64,000 nt of DNA from Sciurus carolinensis (GCF_902686445.1 NC_062226.1:16278001-16342000), one strand, 5' to 3'; shown: positions 12,871-25,193, counted from the stretch's first letter. A program made the numbers and translations. The notes: generated by a model not told the origin, from the letters alone.

Positions 12871-13539
12871 GGTTTAATCATACAAAGGTAAGCAAAATCA
12901 TGGAGGTTGTATGACATCTCAGTGACAGACATAAAGAAGATGGGCCTCTTGTTGCCCCCACTTTAAAACCTACATTTCCTCTTAAAATTCAGGGACACCC
13001 TTGCAAAGCAATCTTGTCAGATGTGTATCGCCTGTGTTTTGGTAGGCCCTGAAGCCTCCCTCTCCTCTGGGTCATGTGAAAATCAGATTTTTCAGTTTGT
13101 CTCATGCTCAGATTTTAGTCAGTTTCCTTCAAGAAACCTAAAACTTGACTGATGAACACCCTGTTTCCACAAGAACCACTGTTAAACAAATGCAGGCCAC
13201 TTTAAATTGTTTGTTTTTTCATTCTTATTTTTGTTTTGCATGAAAAATCTGGTCACTAGGCTCATCTCTGCTAGTCTAATATTGGGGCAGTTTCAAAACC
13301 AGTTAAATGCTTACACTGTTCAAAAATAGATGATTAAAACTACTAATGTTAAGCCCCTTTCAGTGAAGAAGGTAATGCCAAACAATTCTTAAAACCTTGA
13401 AATGTAACTTACTTGAAATGTAACTTTATATTTTGGTAAATAAACACTGAAGAGTTTGGAGTATAAAAATGTCAGAATCAGATTCTTTGGAAAAGAACAA
13501 AGTAATAACAATCCTACTTCATGAAAATATCTGAAAAGA

Positions 13540-13600
13540 TGTATAGGAGTATGTGTGTGTGTATGCGTATATGTGTGCACCTCTGTGTATATGATATAGC
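13540..13600 (+). repeat. Degenerate TG microsatellite
   Basis: A run of about 50 bases is dominated by TG and TA (tatgtgtgtgtgtatgcgta, then tatgtgtgcac). Confidence 0.7.
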
Positions 13601-13827
13601 CCCTCATTTCTTTGGTCACAGCTCATTGATCCATGTCTACATGCTACCAGTGGATCCAATCAACCTGCAACCTACAATCTAAATATCGAGAAGACAGGCC
13701 TTGCCTATTCATGCACCTGCTTACCAAAAGCCATTGCATATACCAACTTGCTTAAGACCAAACCTAACTGTTTTTCTTTTTATGAGAAGCAAAAGTTTCT
13801 CATGAATAACTTCTGGAAAAAAATAAT

Positions 13828-14070
13828 TAAATTTTGCCAGGCACAGTGTCATACACCTGTAATTCCAGTGGCTCAGGAGGCTAAGGCAGGAGGATTTCAA
13901 GTTCAAACCCAGCCTTAGTAACTTAGCAAGACCTTAAGCAACTCAGCAAGATATTGTCTATAAATCAAATTTTTTTAAAAAAAGAATAGGGATGTGACTC
14001 AGTGATTCAGTGCCCCTTAGTTCAATCCCCAGCACCTCCCCAAAAATTTAAATAAAAATAATATATCATA
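13828..14070 (+). mobile_element. B1-dID type dimeric SINE
   Basis: The B1-like half begins gccaggcacagtgtcataca, then cctgtaattccagtggctca. An A-rich linker follows. The ID-like half reads gggatgtgactcagtgattc, then agttcaatccccagcacctc, with an A-rich tail to about 14070. It has the same family layout as the copy at 4433. Flanking duplications are not sharp because both sides are AT-rich. Confidence 0.8.
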
Positions 14071-14410
14071 CATAGTGCCCAGATCTTGGTACTTAATACC
14101 ATTCACCAATCAAAAAACAAACAAATGAGGCTTCTTAGAGAAATGACTAGTTCTAGGATGGAGGCAAGACTTGTACAAGATGAGGGTTGGAGCATTTTGA
14201 AGTGCCAAAAAGTAAAAGACCCAAAAAAAGTAAACAAACAAAAAAAAAATTGAAGTATGTTGAAGGGGAATACAGGAACCTCAGGAAAGGATCCCACTTG
14301 TAAATGCCAGAACAGAGCTGGAAAACTTTTAGTAACACTCTAAAAATTATATTGGACATAACCCAAAGTGTGCAAAAATATCTATGAATCAATAGTAATG
14401 ACAGTAAGCA

Positions 14411-14640
14411 ATGGAAACTGGGCATGATGGTTCATGCCTGGAATCCCAGCTACTGGAGGTCCTGAAACAGGAGGATCACAAGTTCAAGGCCAGTCTGGGC
14501 ATCTAAGTGAGATCCTTTCTCAAAATTAACACACACACACACACAAAAAGAAAAGTACAAAGGACTGGGAATGTAGTTCAGCAGAAGAATGCCCTTGGGT
14601 TCAATAATGCAAATAAATAAATATATAAGCAATTGAATAA
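14411..14640 (+). mobile_element. B1-dID type SINE with CA linker
   Basis: It begins ctgggcatgatggttcatgc, then ctggaatcccagctactgga (B1-like). The linker contains a short (AC)n run at about 14528-14543. An ID-like half follows (actgggaatgtagttcagca, then cccttgggttcaataatgca) with an AATA-rich tail. The ID half is shortened after its B-box region. Confidence 0.75.
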
Positions 14641-15029
14641 ATAAATTAATGGGAGGAGAGACAAACGACTCAGGGAGAATACCAAATCATTTGAGCAGAT
14701 ACTCCACCATCATAACTCCTAGCTCCTTAAATGTGAACTGTGCGCAGTGAAATTTCCTTCTGAAGGATACAGTGTGCAAAGGGGGAAAACTAACTTTATG
14801 GTGGAGAAAACTGATAAACATGACCTCAGGCAGTTGATCAAAGTCGACATCAAAAGCAATGTGTCTTGTTAACCTTATGTACCTGTGATCTGATGTAATG
14901 AAGACGGCACTCTACCTCTGTGTCCCTCCTCTTAAGCACAACCCCAGTCTAATCATGGGGGAAAAAAATCAAAGAAATCCCACTGAGAGATGTCTACCAA
15001 ATACCTGATAAGTGCTCCTCATAACTTTC

Positions 15030-15405
15030 AATATTATTGCCTTCACTTGGTTGCCATAACAAAACAGCATACACTGGGTGCCTTAGATATATTTTCCCAT
15101 GATCTGCATGTTGGAAGTCCAGAATCAGAGTACTTGCATGGCTCAGCTCTGATCAGGCTCTCTTCCTGACTTGTACATGGTAAGCTCCCTGCTTTCTCCT
15201 CACATGCCAGACAAAGAAAGGGAAAACTGCTTGTTACCTCTTCCTATGAGGGCATTGATCCAGTCCTGTGGCCTCATCTAAACCCACCCTGAAGACCTCA
15301 TCTAAACCTATCACCATCCAAGGACCTATGCCCAAATATGATCACATTGGCCATCAGGCCCTCACATGTGAATCTTAGGGAGACACAGTTTAGTTCATAG
15401 TAGTG
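15030..15405 (-). mobile_element. MLT1-type MaLR LTR, minus strand
   Basis: Read in reverse orientation, the order of motifs matches the inverse of an MLT1/MST LTR: ttggttgccataacaaaaca, gcatacactgggtgccttag, ttggaagtccagaatcagag, gagggcattgatccagtcct, atgatcacattggccatcag, then cttagggagacacagtttag and ttcatagtag. It is a moderately diverged solo-type copy and no internal region was noticed. Confidence 0.65.
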
Positions 15406-15409
15406 TCAA

Positions 15410-18400
15410 AAGTAAGAAAATTTTAATAAATCGCCATAGCCAAGATGAACCTCAGGACTCTGATGACTAAATAATAATGTATCCTGGATGGGATCATAGA
15501 ACAGAAAAAAAGAAATTAAATAAAAACTAAAAAAATTGCAATAATGTATGAATATTAATTAATAATTGGAAATGCAGATTTGTTGATTGTAACAGAAGTA
15601 CCATATTAATGTGAAATGTTAATAGTGGGAGCAACTAACAATGAAGCATATGGGAATTCTATAAATGACGTTGGCAATTTCCAAAGCTGTCCTAAAACAT
15701 AAAGTTTATTTTAAAGGGTTCAAAATGAGAAAGTCATTTTAAAAACCTAAACTAAGATAGGCTGGTTAACTGCGGATCCTTTTCTCATTACAGTCCATAA
15801 TCCCTTTAAAATATCCTGACTAATCTATCTGCCATGAGACCATTGGGTGGCTTAGGTCCTACAGGTTAATTAAGTTGTTGTTGCCTGTGTGCATGCTTAA
15901 AGCATTTGCATTTGTGTGGTGTGCACTCTTTTTAATTTTTTCAATTCTTTTTGGCCATCTCACCCTTTGTCCCCCATTTCACCATTACAAAGTGCTGGGT
16001 AAATTCCAATTGGCCCTTAGAGCAGCATTTCTTAGGTAGACCTTGTATTGTACAATCTTTATCACTGTGCAAACATCAGCTAATTAATCTGCGTAGTGTG
16101 CTTCTGACATGACTATTCCATTCACCATTTTTTTAATAGTGTAGAAAACTAACAGCTAAGTGAATTTTCCAAACCTTTACCGTAAGTTCATTAGGATGTT
16201 AACTAAATTATTAACCTTGAATTCCTAACATAGACAAAAGGGGATATTGGACTTTACATAAAATCTTTTTTAAAAAGTCTACTTCATTCCTTTCAAACAT
16301 TTAAAACTCCCCCCTCAAGATATTTGTTGAGTCATTACAGGCTCTTTGGGAATATTTCCAGTGTTCTTAAGACAGCCAGGAAAGAGGTCATTAGAATGGT
16401 AAGCCATCATGGAGGTAGTGATTACTGCCCTTCCCATCATTGCTCTTATTAGAAATCACTTCCTTGTAGTGACCTGAAATATGCTTTCCTATGACTTCAG
16501 TTCTTTTTTTCTAGTTTCATCTTTCAGAATAATGCAGAATAAGTCATTTTCAAGAAAGCCAGGAAACATGAAAATACAGTGGACTATGAGGAAGACAATG
16601 AGACCTTGATCTCACCTCTGGTGTAATTATAAATGTAAACAAAAATAATTTACAAAAATAACTTTGATCACTGATTGAAGTGTGAGACTTTAAACACTTG
16701 AATGGCATAAATCTCTAAAAATTAGTTTAATTATCTTTAAATTAATTAAAGATCATAGATAAGTGTTTAGAAAAATGCTCATGAAAATGAAATAAAATCT
16801 CTTACATCTCCTGATACAAAGTCTTGGCTAGTGGTTCATATTTTGATAAAATCCATTGAGTTCTTCTGGGCATGTTTTCAGGGACTGGAGACAGGCTGTA
16901 TATACAAATCTCATCCTAATTTGTTGGCTTAACATTCACTACATGACATACTTTTTCATTTTATTAAAACATGATAAATATTTTGATTGAGATATGCTAT
17001 TTCAAAGGAATTTGTTATAAATAAATTAACATCTCTTTTTGTGAAATTGGTTCCATTACACTTTCTCTGTACTTGGTATTATTTCTGTAGGGTGGATGTT
17101 TGGGTATGGAGCTCTGGAGTCAAAATATTTGGATGTTTTTAAGATGGATAACGTATTTGAGAAACCAGTAACATGTATTTATGATAAATTTTATGTATGT
17201 AACTTTTAAAGGAATGCTCAAGGTTGGATATTCTTTAGTACAGCAGCAATATTTTATTGAAATTTACTGACCTTTTGCCAAATGCCTGTCATAAATAAGT
17301 TTAGGAGGGAAAAAGACAGACAGAGACAGGTGAAAAGACAAGGAAACAATGGGAAAACAAATTTATGTGTTTTTGTATCTAGTGTCTTCTGAATACATGC
17401 AAATATCTTTGATATGATATATATTTATGAATGTAACTATCTGGATGGATATCAGAAACTCAGAAAAAATACATACGTGTATATTATGATGTGTAGACAA
17501 ATTTTAAGATGATAACATTTTAAGAATTGATAAATAAGCTGCGTATGATAAGATAAACAATCAAAAGCGAGGTAGTACAGATTTCCAACAAAAATATGTT
17601 TCAGAAACTTTAAACATTTTATATTCTATTATTGCAACATGAGAAATATATCCTTATGAGAATGGTGTACCCTGATACGGCTGTAACTTTGCAGTCTTAG
17701 TGACCACAAAAATTGTATATTTTGCTAAAAACATGTAAATTCACTAATTTTGTAAAGGGCATCAGCAGATCTTTAGCATATGTAGAGAAAAAAAAATAGA
17801 CCCAGGGTTTCTCACAGTAGCTGTTTGATTACAGTCTTGAATACCTTATTCTGAACTTGTATCTTCATCTATGAAATAAGGAAAAATAACACCCTCCCCA
17901 TGTACTTTGCAAGGATAGAGAGAGAGAATTCTGTGAGATTATAGCACATTACCTGATTCTTCTGGCTCAGCCTTGCTCCTTCTCTCAAATGGAGCCCTGT
18001 AACATTTGAACATGTCTATCTTGCTGCCCTCGTATTTTCTCTTTTGATGTAAAAAGCATCCATGTTCTTCCATTTCTTTGTTGACATGGTTTTCAGCTCC
18101 TTTCTTACAATGATCACTCTGAAAGTATAACACAGCTTATCAATACATATGACCATCCTTTCCTTCATTTCTTTATTTGGAAAAAAAAAATCTTAAGAGC
18201 TAGAATGTCCCAGTGTCTTGAAATTGTCAAATTCTTTTTCCAAAACTGTTTTTATTTCTCCTCTTCAGTGTCATTAACCTTAAAATAAAATCTGCAAGAG
18301 TGACTTATGTAGCAGTAAAACACAGTTCTCTCCTTTTATAAAACACATTTTGCCAACTGTCAGGGCACACTAGACTCAAAAGTCTTTATTGAACTTCCTG

Positions 18401-18790
18401 CCATATTTCATCCGTATCTTTCATGAAAAGCTTTCAACTAATTCAACAGTTATCTACAAGTAAAGAGTCTATAAAGTCATAATTTCAACCAGCGTGTCTT
18501 CTCATCTATCTGAAATCTCAACTGCTAATGCACTGCCAGGTCCCTGCTAGGTATTTCTATGGTTTTATCAAAACTAATTGCTTTCACAATAACTGGATTG
18601 GATCAACACCTGGTCTCTCCCTCCCAGTTTAGATAACACCAACATGTTCTCTACTCCTCTGATTCTTATTTACTAGCTATAGATTGAATTTCCCATGCTG
18701 TGCTTCTCTGTAGAAGAACCTGACACACCAGGGTGTCACCATATGCTATTAATGCCTGTCCCCCTGGAAACATGTGGTAGCAGCCGGGGG
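15410..18790. other. AT-rich intergenic, no gene recognised
   Basis: Long AT-rich stretch. 17815-17900 has a weak MIR-like order (ttgtatcttcatctatgaaa, then taaggaaaaataac), but it is too degraded for a firm call. No SINE, L1 or convincing exon was seen. Confidence 0.45.
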
Positions 18791-18791
18791 T

Positions 18792-18807
18792 TACTATCCA
18801 GGATCCT
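18792..18807 (+). repeat. Left target-site duplication of rearranged L1
   Basis: tactatccaggatcct. It recurs with one mismatch at 19615-19630. Confidence 0.8.
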
Positions 18808-19614
18808 TTTTTTTCAAAATTTTAGCATTTTTTTTTATTTCTCCCATTTTTAAAAAAATTAGATCATTGTAATTATACATAGTATATGGATTTATTTCAA
18901 CAAAATCACACATGCAAGAAATTTGATTTCAATCCCCTTTCTCCTTTTTTCCTCCCCTCCTCCCTCCCACTATTCTCCCTCTTTTACTAAACTTCCTTTC
19001 TTCTGCATATCCATAAAGATGAAATTCCTTTTGGTACCTTTGTATATGAATATAAAGTAATTTTCTGTCATTCTCTTACAAATATTTCTTTATTTATTTT
19101 ATTACCCACTTTTTTGTTTTATTTAGTTATACATGATAGCAAAATGCATTTCGATTCATTGTACACAAAAGGAGTACAAGTTTCATTTCTCTGGTTGTAC
19201 ATGATGTAGAGTCAAACCATTTGTGCAATCAAACATTTACACAGAGTAATGATGTCCATCTCATTCCACTGTCTTTTCTACCCCGCAGGCCCTAAAATCT
19301 GCATACTACAGTGACATAGCCACATCAATATTTATAGCACCTGAATTCACAGTAGCTAAATTGTGGAGCCAACCCAGATGCCCTTCAACAGATAAATGGA
19401 TAAAGAAAATGTGGTATATATACACAATGGAATATTGCTCAGTCTTAAAGAATAAACTTATGGCATTCGCAGGTAAATTGATGGAGTTGGAGAATATCAC
19501 ACTAAGTGAGATAAGCCAGTTCCCAAAACCCAAAGGCCAAATGTTTTCTCTGATAAGTAGATGCTGATAAATAACGGGGGGGGGGGGGGGGGGGGAGTAA
19601 GGAAAGAATGGACG
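18808..19614. mobile_element. L1 insertion with internal inversion
   Basis: 18808-19285 carries L1 3'-UTR sequence on the minus strand: T-rich start, then 19090-19285 with the lineage signature aaaatgcatttcgattcatt, then gtacacaaaaggagtacaag. At about 19286 the orientation flips. 19286-19614 is plus-strand ORF2 C-terminus plus the start of the 3' UTR; its frame at 19361-19567 encodes the L1-typical MWYIYTMEYCSVLKNK. This head-to-head layout is what twin priming during L1 reverse transcription produces. A 16-bp direct repeat with one mismatch encloses the whole, arguing for one event. 18808-19080 looks like a second, older-style 3' UTR beyond the normal tail, so a 3'-transduced segment or a composite is possible. 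Confidence 0.75.
19576..19595 (+). repeat. Poly-G run (20 G)
   Basis: An uninterrupted run of 20 G lies within the G-rich start of the L1 3' UTR, just after the ORF2 stop. It could form quadruplex DNA and is error-prone in sequencing, so its true length is uncertain. Confidence 0.9.
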
Positions 19615-19630
19615 TACTATCCAGGTTCCT
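19615..19630 (+). repeat. Right target-site duplication of rearranged L1
   Basis: tactatccaggttcct. It matches 18792-18807 at 15 of 16 positions. Confidence 0.8.
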
Positions 19631-19824
19631 GGGTTCCTAATTGGTTTTTATTGCATGTAAATTTTCCCAAGAAAACAGACCACACTAAAGGAAGAAAAAT
19701 AAGTAAAACCTGTCAAGTTGTAAAAGTCTTAAGACTTTTGTTCAGAGATGGTGCTATTTGATCCTTTAACTTGCCCACAGTATCTTATATGAGCTAAGAA
19801 AATCATGATTGTATGTCATCTTTT

Positions 19825-19890
19825 TATTATTAATTTTTTTTAATTTTTACAGACTGCATTTTGATTCTTTGTACACAAGTGGAGTCTTTA
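19825..19890 (-). mobile_element. Short L1 3'-end fragment, minus strand
   Basis: A T-rich start is followed by cagactgcattttgattctt, then gtacacaagtggag. This is the 3'-terminal signature of the same L1 lineage (compare 19140-19180). It is only about 65 bases long. Confidence 0.55.
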
Positions 19891-20329
19891 ACCAAGAAAT
19901 ACTGTTCTGAGAGAGAGCAGTAAAAAGGATTTTCCCCTTCTTGAAAATCCTACAAAGACAGCTATAAGGAAGGTGGCTCCTCTCTGTTGTCCACACTAGA
20001 CATCAAGGGAAAATATCTACTGAAAGATCAGATGGATTCATAGAAAGCAGATTCCTGTCCTTGGTCATAGGGGATGACCAATACTTACTCCATCATATTT
20101 ATTAGGGATCAAAGAGGGAAGGGAACTTTTAACTACACTTGTCTAGGTCTTGTTGTATCCTGAAATTGCTATATCAACGTCAATCAAATAACCTGTCTTT
20201 AGCAAGGTCTTGACAAAGTTTGACATTTATAAGACAGAAGCAAGTCTTCTCTGTGATAAATATATATTTACTAATGATCCAGCTTAGGTAGGATCACTGG
20301 CATAATTCATTACTAACAGCGTTTTGATG

Positions 20330-20475
20330 TAGCTCATCTATTTAACAACACACAAATTAGAAACCAACACTCGTAATTCCCATTTCACAAGTAAAAGAAC
20401 TGAAGCACAGATTTAAGTGGGATTTTCAATGTCTAACAAATTAATCAAAGAATCAGAATCAAGTCCTAGATTATA
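20330..20475 (-). repeat. MIR SINE, minus strand, eroded
   Basis: Motifs cccatttcacaagtaaaaga, then actgaagcacagatttaagt, followed by aatcagaatcaagtcctaga match the inverse of the MIR core ('cattttacagatgaggaaactgaggcacagag … ggattcaaacccag'). Confidence 0.5.
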
Positions 20476-20479
20476 CGAA

Positions 20480-21500
20480 TCTTAGCCTTATGTTCATTTT
20501 ATACTATTCTGGAATTCAAATACTTTTTCTAAGTTATTATTTCTGCTTCTTTTGACCAGTTTAAAAGCATTTCAATAACTTTGTCTTTAGTCATCAAATT
20601 TTTAAATAAGCAATAACGACAACTGGAATTTCATTGGAGACTCTCAAAAACATTAGCAGTTTGTGGAAATACCACTGTTAATTTTATGTTGATTTCATCA
20701 TGTTGAGGCAATTATTGGCATTAACCTATGACTTCCACTGATTCCTTCTGACTTTGGAAGTCAGGCTGACCACAACTCCCAGTGACACAAAACTACATTT
20801 CATACTAACATTAGTATTGTTTTCTTTAAATAAAGACCATATCAACTAACGAACTCATGTGAGACACAACAGTTTTCTATTGCTATGCCTCTATTCTTCC
20901 AAAAGTTGTGTTTTGCTGACTTTGCATATAGCAGCTGTCTCTGTTCTTAACACTATTCCTGTGTCTTCGCATCTTTATTTATTTGTCTGTGGATGAGGTT
21001 GGAATAAATAACCAACATATTATTTAACATCATATTGACAACCATGACATCCAAAGTTGAAATATATGATGGATCCAGCATTGTGTAAATGTACTTCTTA
21101 ATCTAATAAGCTCAAAGTCAATGTTCCTCAATTGGTGGGCAGTTTAGTAATACAGGATCTTTCCATGTTGTTTTTCTATCATTGTCAATCGTATCTGCCA
21201 AAGATGTCTTACTCATTTACAGGAAAGGGAATAGAAAAGAGTGCAGAGGCCATCCACAGGAGGGTTCATGACTTCAGCTGCAGTAGCAGGTAACAGTTCT
21301 GTTAGTGTCCCACTACCTTGTACTGGCTGACACAGGCACAAGTAATTCAAGGCTGGGAGAAAATGTGTGCTCAGGAAGAAGAAAAGTTGTGGTCAAATGT
21401 TAGTGTCCTACAATAGTGTCTGTCCACTAGTCTCATGTTATATAACTGTAAAGTATGAATGACTGCACAAAGTATTTGATAAGAGACATATCTACAAGAC
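20480..21500. other. Intergenic, no feature recognised
   Basis: AT-rich DNA. No gene or repeat could be supported. Confidence 0.45.
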
Positions 21501-21552
21501 ACTATTCTTCTATTTTTCTTAGTATTTTTCTTTTCCTATGTTCTATAACAAA

Positions 21553-21702
21553 TTTGGTGCCAAATTGTGTTTGTTTATCTAATGCTTCCGTGATAAGCCC
21601 TCCTGGTTTGACCTCCACCTTAGTGGCGTTCATGGTGAGGATCTGCCATTGAAGCCTTGTTACCAGCTCATCGAATCCATCCGTCCATTGTTGTGTGATC
21701 TG
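21553..21702 (-). other. Possible exon relic, unidentified protein
   Basis: On the minus strand an open segment runs from about 21702 downward. It follows a splice-acceptor-like string, ttatttttacag, directly upstream of ATCACACAACAATGG. In phase 0 it reads ITQQWTDGFDELVTRLQWQI onward and ends at a stop near 21502. The amino-acid make-up looks more protein-like than neighbouring random frames. I do not recognise the protein. It could be a real terminal exon, a decayed gene or chance. No clear donor or polyadenylation context was found, and the neighbouring candidate at 22085-22393 has a donor in a different phase. Confidence 0.25.
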
Positions 21703-22084
21703 TAAAAATAACTGTCTAGAGAAATTCTCATTAAAAGTCACAAAAAGGAAAGGGGGAGCTAGGCATACAGGAGTATGTGAAAAAGTATTGTTTCACTCTC
21801 TGTGGATATCTCTCTCATAGTTGGAATTAGATAGACTAGTCTTAAAATGTTTAACACAGACATTCTTGACCGGAATCAACTTCTATTCCTGCATCTAGCC
21901 CTTCTGGTCCTATTATCTTCCCTCTAGCTCCTATATTTTGGTTGTTATGTAGCTGACAATCCTTCGGGAATTCTCATAAGTTAGTCTTAAACCAATTTCC
22001 TTTGGATTCTATGGATTTTAATTTTCTAACTTTCCCTTCAGGCAGTTTCTAACTCATTCTGGTTTTTTTTTTTTTTTTTCCTTC

Positions 22085-22393
22085 TTAAAGTTCATCGAGC
22101 CAGCAGTACCTGATATGATCTCCAGTGAAGATGTCAAACTTAATTATATAACCATCGCTGTGCCTTAGCACCGCAACCTCTTTTAATGCCTCTGATGACA
22201 CCCACGTTTCACTCAAGACAGAGTCAAGAATAGCTCCTTGTCTGGTAAGTTTTAGTGTGAACATTTCCCAGAACCAATTGTTTATGGCATTGTGGAATGA
22301 GATCCACAAACTCTGCCCCAATGTGACATTCATCATTTCCATTTTATTGCATCGCGTTGTTTTCTCAGCATTTTGGATTTGCCATCCCTCCAC
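22085..22393 (-). other. Possible exon relic, unidentified protein
   Basis: A 102-codon minus-strand frame with a protein-like composition includes NAINNWFWEMFTLKLTRQ and HSDGYIIKFDIFTGDHIR. Near its end is a donor-like CAG^GTACTG at about 22105-22114. The reading phase at that donor (two bases of a codon) does not fit phase 0 of the downstream candidate at 21702, so the two cannot be joined simply. Upstream, the acceptor candidates lack a good pyrimidine tract. A T run of about 18 bases lies just downstream (22063-22080). This could be an old processed or decayed gene copy. No function is proposed. Confidence 0.25.
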
Positions 22394-22445
22394 CTGTGTT
22401 CATTTCCTTTGCCACATGAATCATGATTTAGTGGAATAATACACC

Positions 22446-22605
22446 ACTGGGTTAGAATTCCAGCTCTGTCACTGACAGGAAGTGTGACCTTCAAGATGTC
22501 ATTTAACATTCATGAGACTCAGTTTTCTAATTTGCAAAACAAAAAGGACAATTATATCTGCACAATGGTGCTATTTTGAACATGATATGAGATAACATGC
22601 ATTAA
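22446..22605 (+). repeat. MIR SINE, plus strand
   Basis: The MIR order is clear: gttagaattccagctctgtc, actgacaggaagtgtgacct, actcagttttctaatttgca, then gatatgagataacatgc. This is among the better MIR copies in the window. Confidence 0.7.
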
Positions 22606-22609
22606 AAAA

Positions 22610-23340
22610 AAACACATTTCCTAGAATGTCAGAGATGTTGAACAGTCTTTCTGTTTCTTCTTCCTGGTTTCAGGGACTTGTGAAACCAAATTCATAGTTT
22701 CAGTTTCTGTAAACCTTAGGGCACTGCACCAAAATTGGATGTATCCACGAAATCAGATTAAGATATCCCAATATATTTTTAGATTTAGAAAAGCTTTAAG
22801 GTGTAATTTAGTGTAACCTTTTTTCTTCACCTTTATTCAAGGACCTTTCCTATGTATTATAGGAAAAACACAAAGAAGTATAAAGCTTTGTACGCAGAGT
22901 GAGTTTATAATTTAGAATGAAAAATTAAATGTCAGCCAATAGTAAGAAGAGGAAGTGCTTATTTTGGATTGGTGAGAGTCAAGTAGGACTTCTTGTTGAA
23001 GATTACTTGTGAACCACGTCCTGGAAAAAGAGTAGAATTTTGGCAGGTAGGCATAAAAAAATGCGTATGTTGATTTAATATTTAATGCAAGTGGAATTAT
23101 TTGGATTTCAAGTTGTGTGAGCTTTCATGATAACAAAATCTTCAACATTTTTCATATTCTTCACCAGAAAATCCACTATACAATAAATATAAAGTTAAGA
23201 TATTTGCCATCATTATTAAAATTTAAACAAAGTCAAAAAATTGATGCTTTCAAAACTCACCAAGATAAGCTTTTTTCTTTTATCTTTCTTTCTTTCTTTT
23301 TTTGAAGGACAAAACTGCACAAATTTTTTGAAGCCCTCTA
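22610..23340. other. Intergenic, no feature recognised
   Basis: AT-rich. The frames at 23117-23452 on both strands are short and motif-free. Confidence 0.45.
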
Positions 23341-23344
23341 ATGA

Positions 23345-24060
23345 AATTAGATTGGTGTTAGGCAAAGGGAGGAAGGGCAAATATAACAAGCTAGGGCAAT
23401 CCAAGTGATACAATGGTAATGCAGACCAGGAGGACAGATGGATGTTAGGCATACTGCAATGGTAGGAACCATGAGACCTGTGATTAAATATTGCGGAGCA
23501 AGAGAGAGGAGATAAGCATCAATCCAAAGAATTAGACACTCAACTTGGGGAAGTCTATAGGAGTATGAGATTTGAGAGGAAAGATCAGACCAATTTTAGA
23601 CTTGTTGATTTGAACAACAGTTTGACAGCTATGTGGAAATATTGAGTAGCCAGATGGGTACATTCTTCTGATGTCAGGAGAAAAGTTGAAGATAAAACAG
23701 AAATTTGGATATTTTCAGCACAAGATAGTACTTTAAATCAGGTATATACATGAGATCACAAGGAAAGTGAGGTCAGTAAAGAAGACAAAGAATTGCTATT
23801 GGACTCTCTAAAATCAAGAAATTGGGAAAAAGAAAACAAGCAAAATAAGTCATGGAGTGGTAGCTAGTTAAATAAGAGGAAACCACAATGGCAGGAAAAT
23901 GAAACAGCAGGAAATATAAACTGAATCAAATACTCAGGAACTGAGAACTGAAAATTGACTATTGACTTTAATGAAAAGGAGATTATAAGTGACCTCGACA
24001 TAATTTTAATAAAATGATGGAGACAAAGACCACACTAAAGTGAGTTGAATACCTCTGTTC
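23345..24060 (+). repeat. Ancient L2-like interspersed repeat
   Basis: Collinear motifs include aatgcagaccaggaggacag, cagctatgtggaaatattga followed by gtagccagatgggtac, and a stretch around 23740-23800 with catgagatcacaaggaaagt followed by gaggtcagtaaagaagacaa. This order is familiar from an old, widely dispersed mammalian repeat ('ggagatgtcgagtaggcagttggatata … gagatcacctagggagtgagtgtagatagagaagag'). Family naming is uncertain. The same family may recur at 61600-63070. Confidence 0.45.
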
Positions 24061-24784
24061 AAATGGGAGGAGATGAATCAATCACAAGTTTAAACAACTT
24101 TTTAAGGATATTTTTTCCTAATGAAACAAGGGATGAATTGTTTTTTCTTCATCTTCACCACACAGAATTTTCTTAGCAGCTAGAATGAGGTGTAATTAGA
24201 ACAAAATGGTTACAAATCAATGAAGAAAGAAAATAGACACCAAGTCTACTAATGTCAATCCATTAAGCTCCAGGAGAAAAAGTGTTTGATACTTTGTTCT
24301 CGGCCTCCACACTCATTGGGGTGCTCCATGCAGTAAAGTCCATTGCTTTATTAATTAAATTTGATTTTAATTATTTTTATTCATACTAATTTGTTGCTCA
24401 AAACAATAGAATGCATTTATACATTTTCATGGAGTATACATAAATGGAATATAACCTCTCATTTTTCTGATTATACATATTGTAGGATCACATTGGTCTT
24501 GCAGTCATATATGTACATGAGGTCATAATATTTATTTCACTCTGCTATCATTCCTACACCCACACCCTTCCCCTCCCTTCAGTTCCCTCTACCTAATATA
24601 AAGTAACCCTATTCTTCCCTATCATGCCCCTCTTATTGTGAATTAGCATCTGCATATCCAAGAAAACATTTGGCGTTTGGTTTTTTGGTTTGGGCTTATT
24701 TCACATAGCATGATATTCTCTAATTCCATCCATTCACCAACAAATGTCATAATTTCATTCATCTTTAAATCTGAATAATGTTCC

Positions 24785-24897
24785 ACTATATATATAAACA
24801 CATATATATGTGTATATATACACACACATATATATAAAAACATTGTGAGATACATATAATATATATATATATATATACACATATATATATATGTATC
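24785..24897. repeat. TA/TG/CA microsatellite with inverted repeat
   Basis: Alternating TA, TG and CA tracts have expanded inside the old ORF2 tail. Positions 24849-24858 (gatacatata) and 24888-24897 (tatatgtatc) are perfect inverse complements around a TA-rich centre, so a cruciform or hairpin is possible. Confidence 0.8.
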
Positions 24898-25182
24898 ACA
24901 TTTTCTTTATACATTCATCTGTTGAAGGACACCTAGGTTGGTTCCATATTTTAGCTATTGTGAATTGAGGTGCTATAAACATTGATGTAGCTGATTGCTG
25001 TAGTATGCTGACTATAAGTCCTTTGGGTATAAACCAAGGAGTGGGATAGCTGGGTCAAATGGTGGTTCCATTCCAAGTTTTCGGAGGAATCTTCATACTG
25101 CTTTCCATAAGGGTTGCACCAATTTGGAGTCCCACCACCAATGTATGAGTATACTTTTTTCCATTTCCTCACCAACATTTAT

Positions 25183-25193
25183 TGTGTCTTGTA

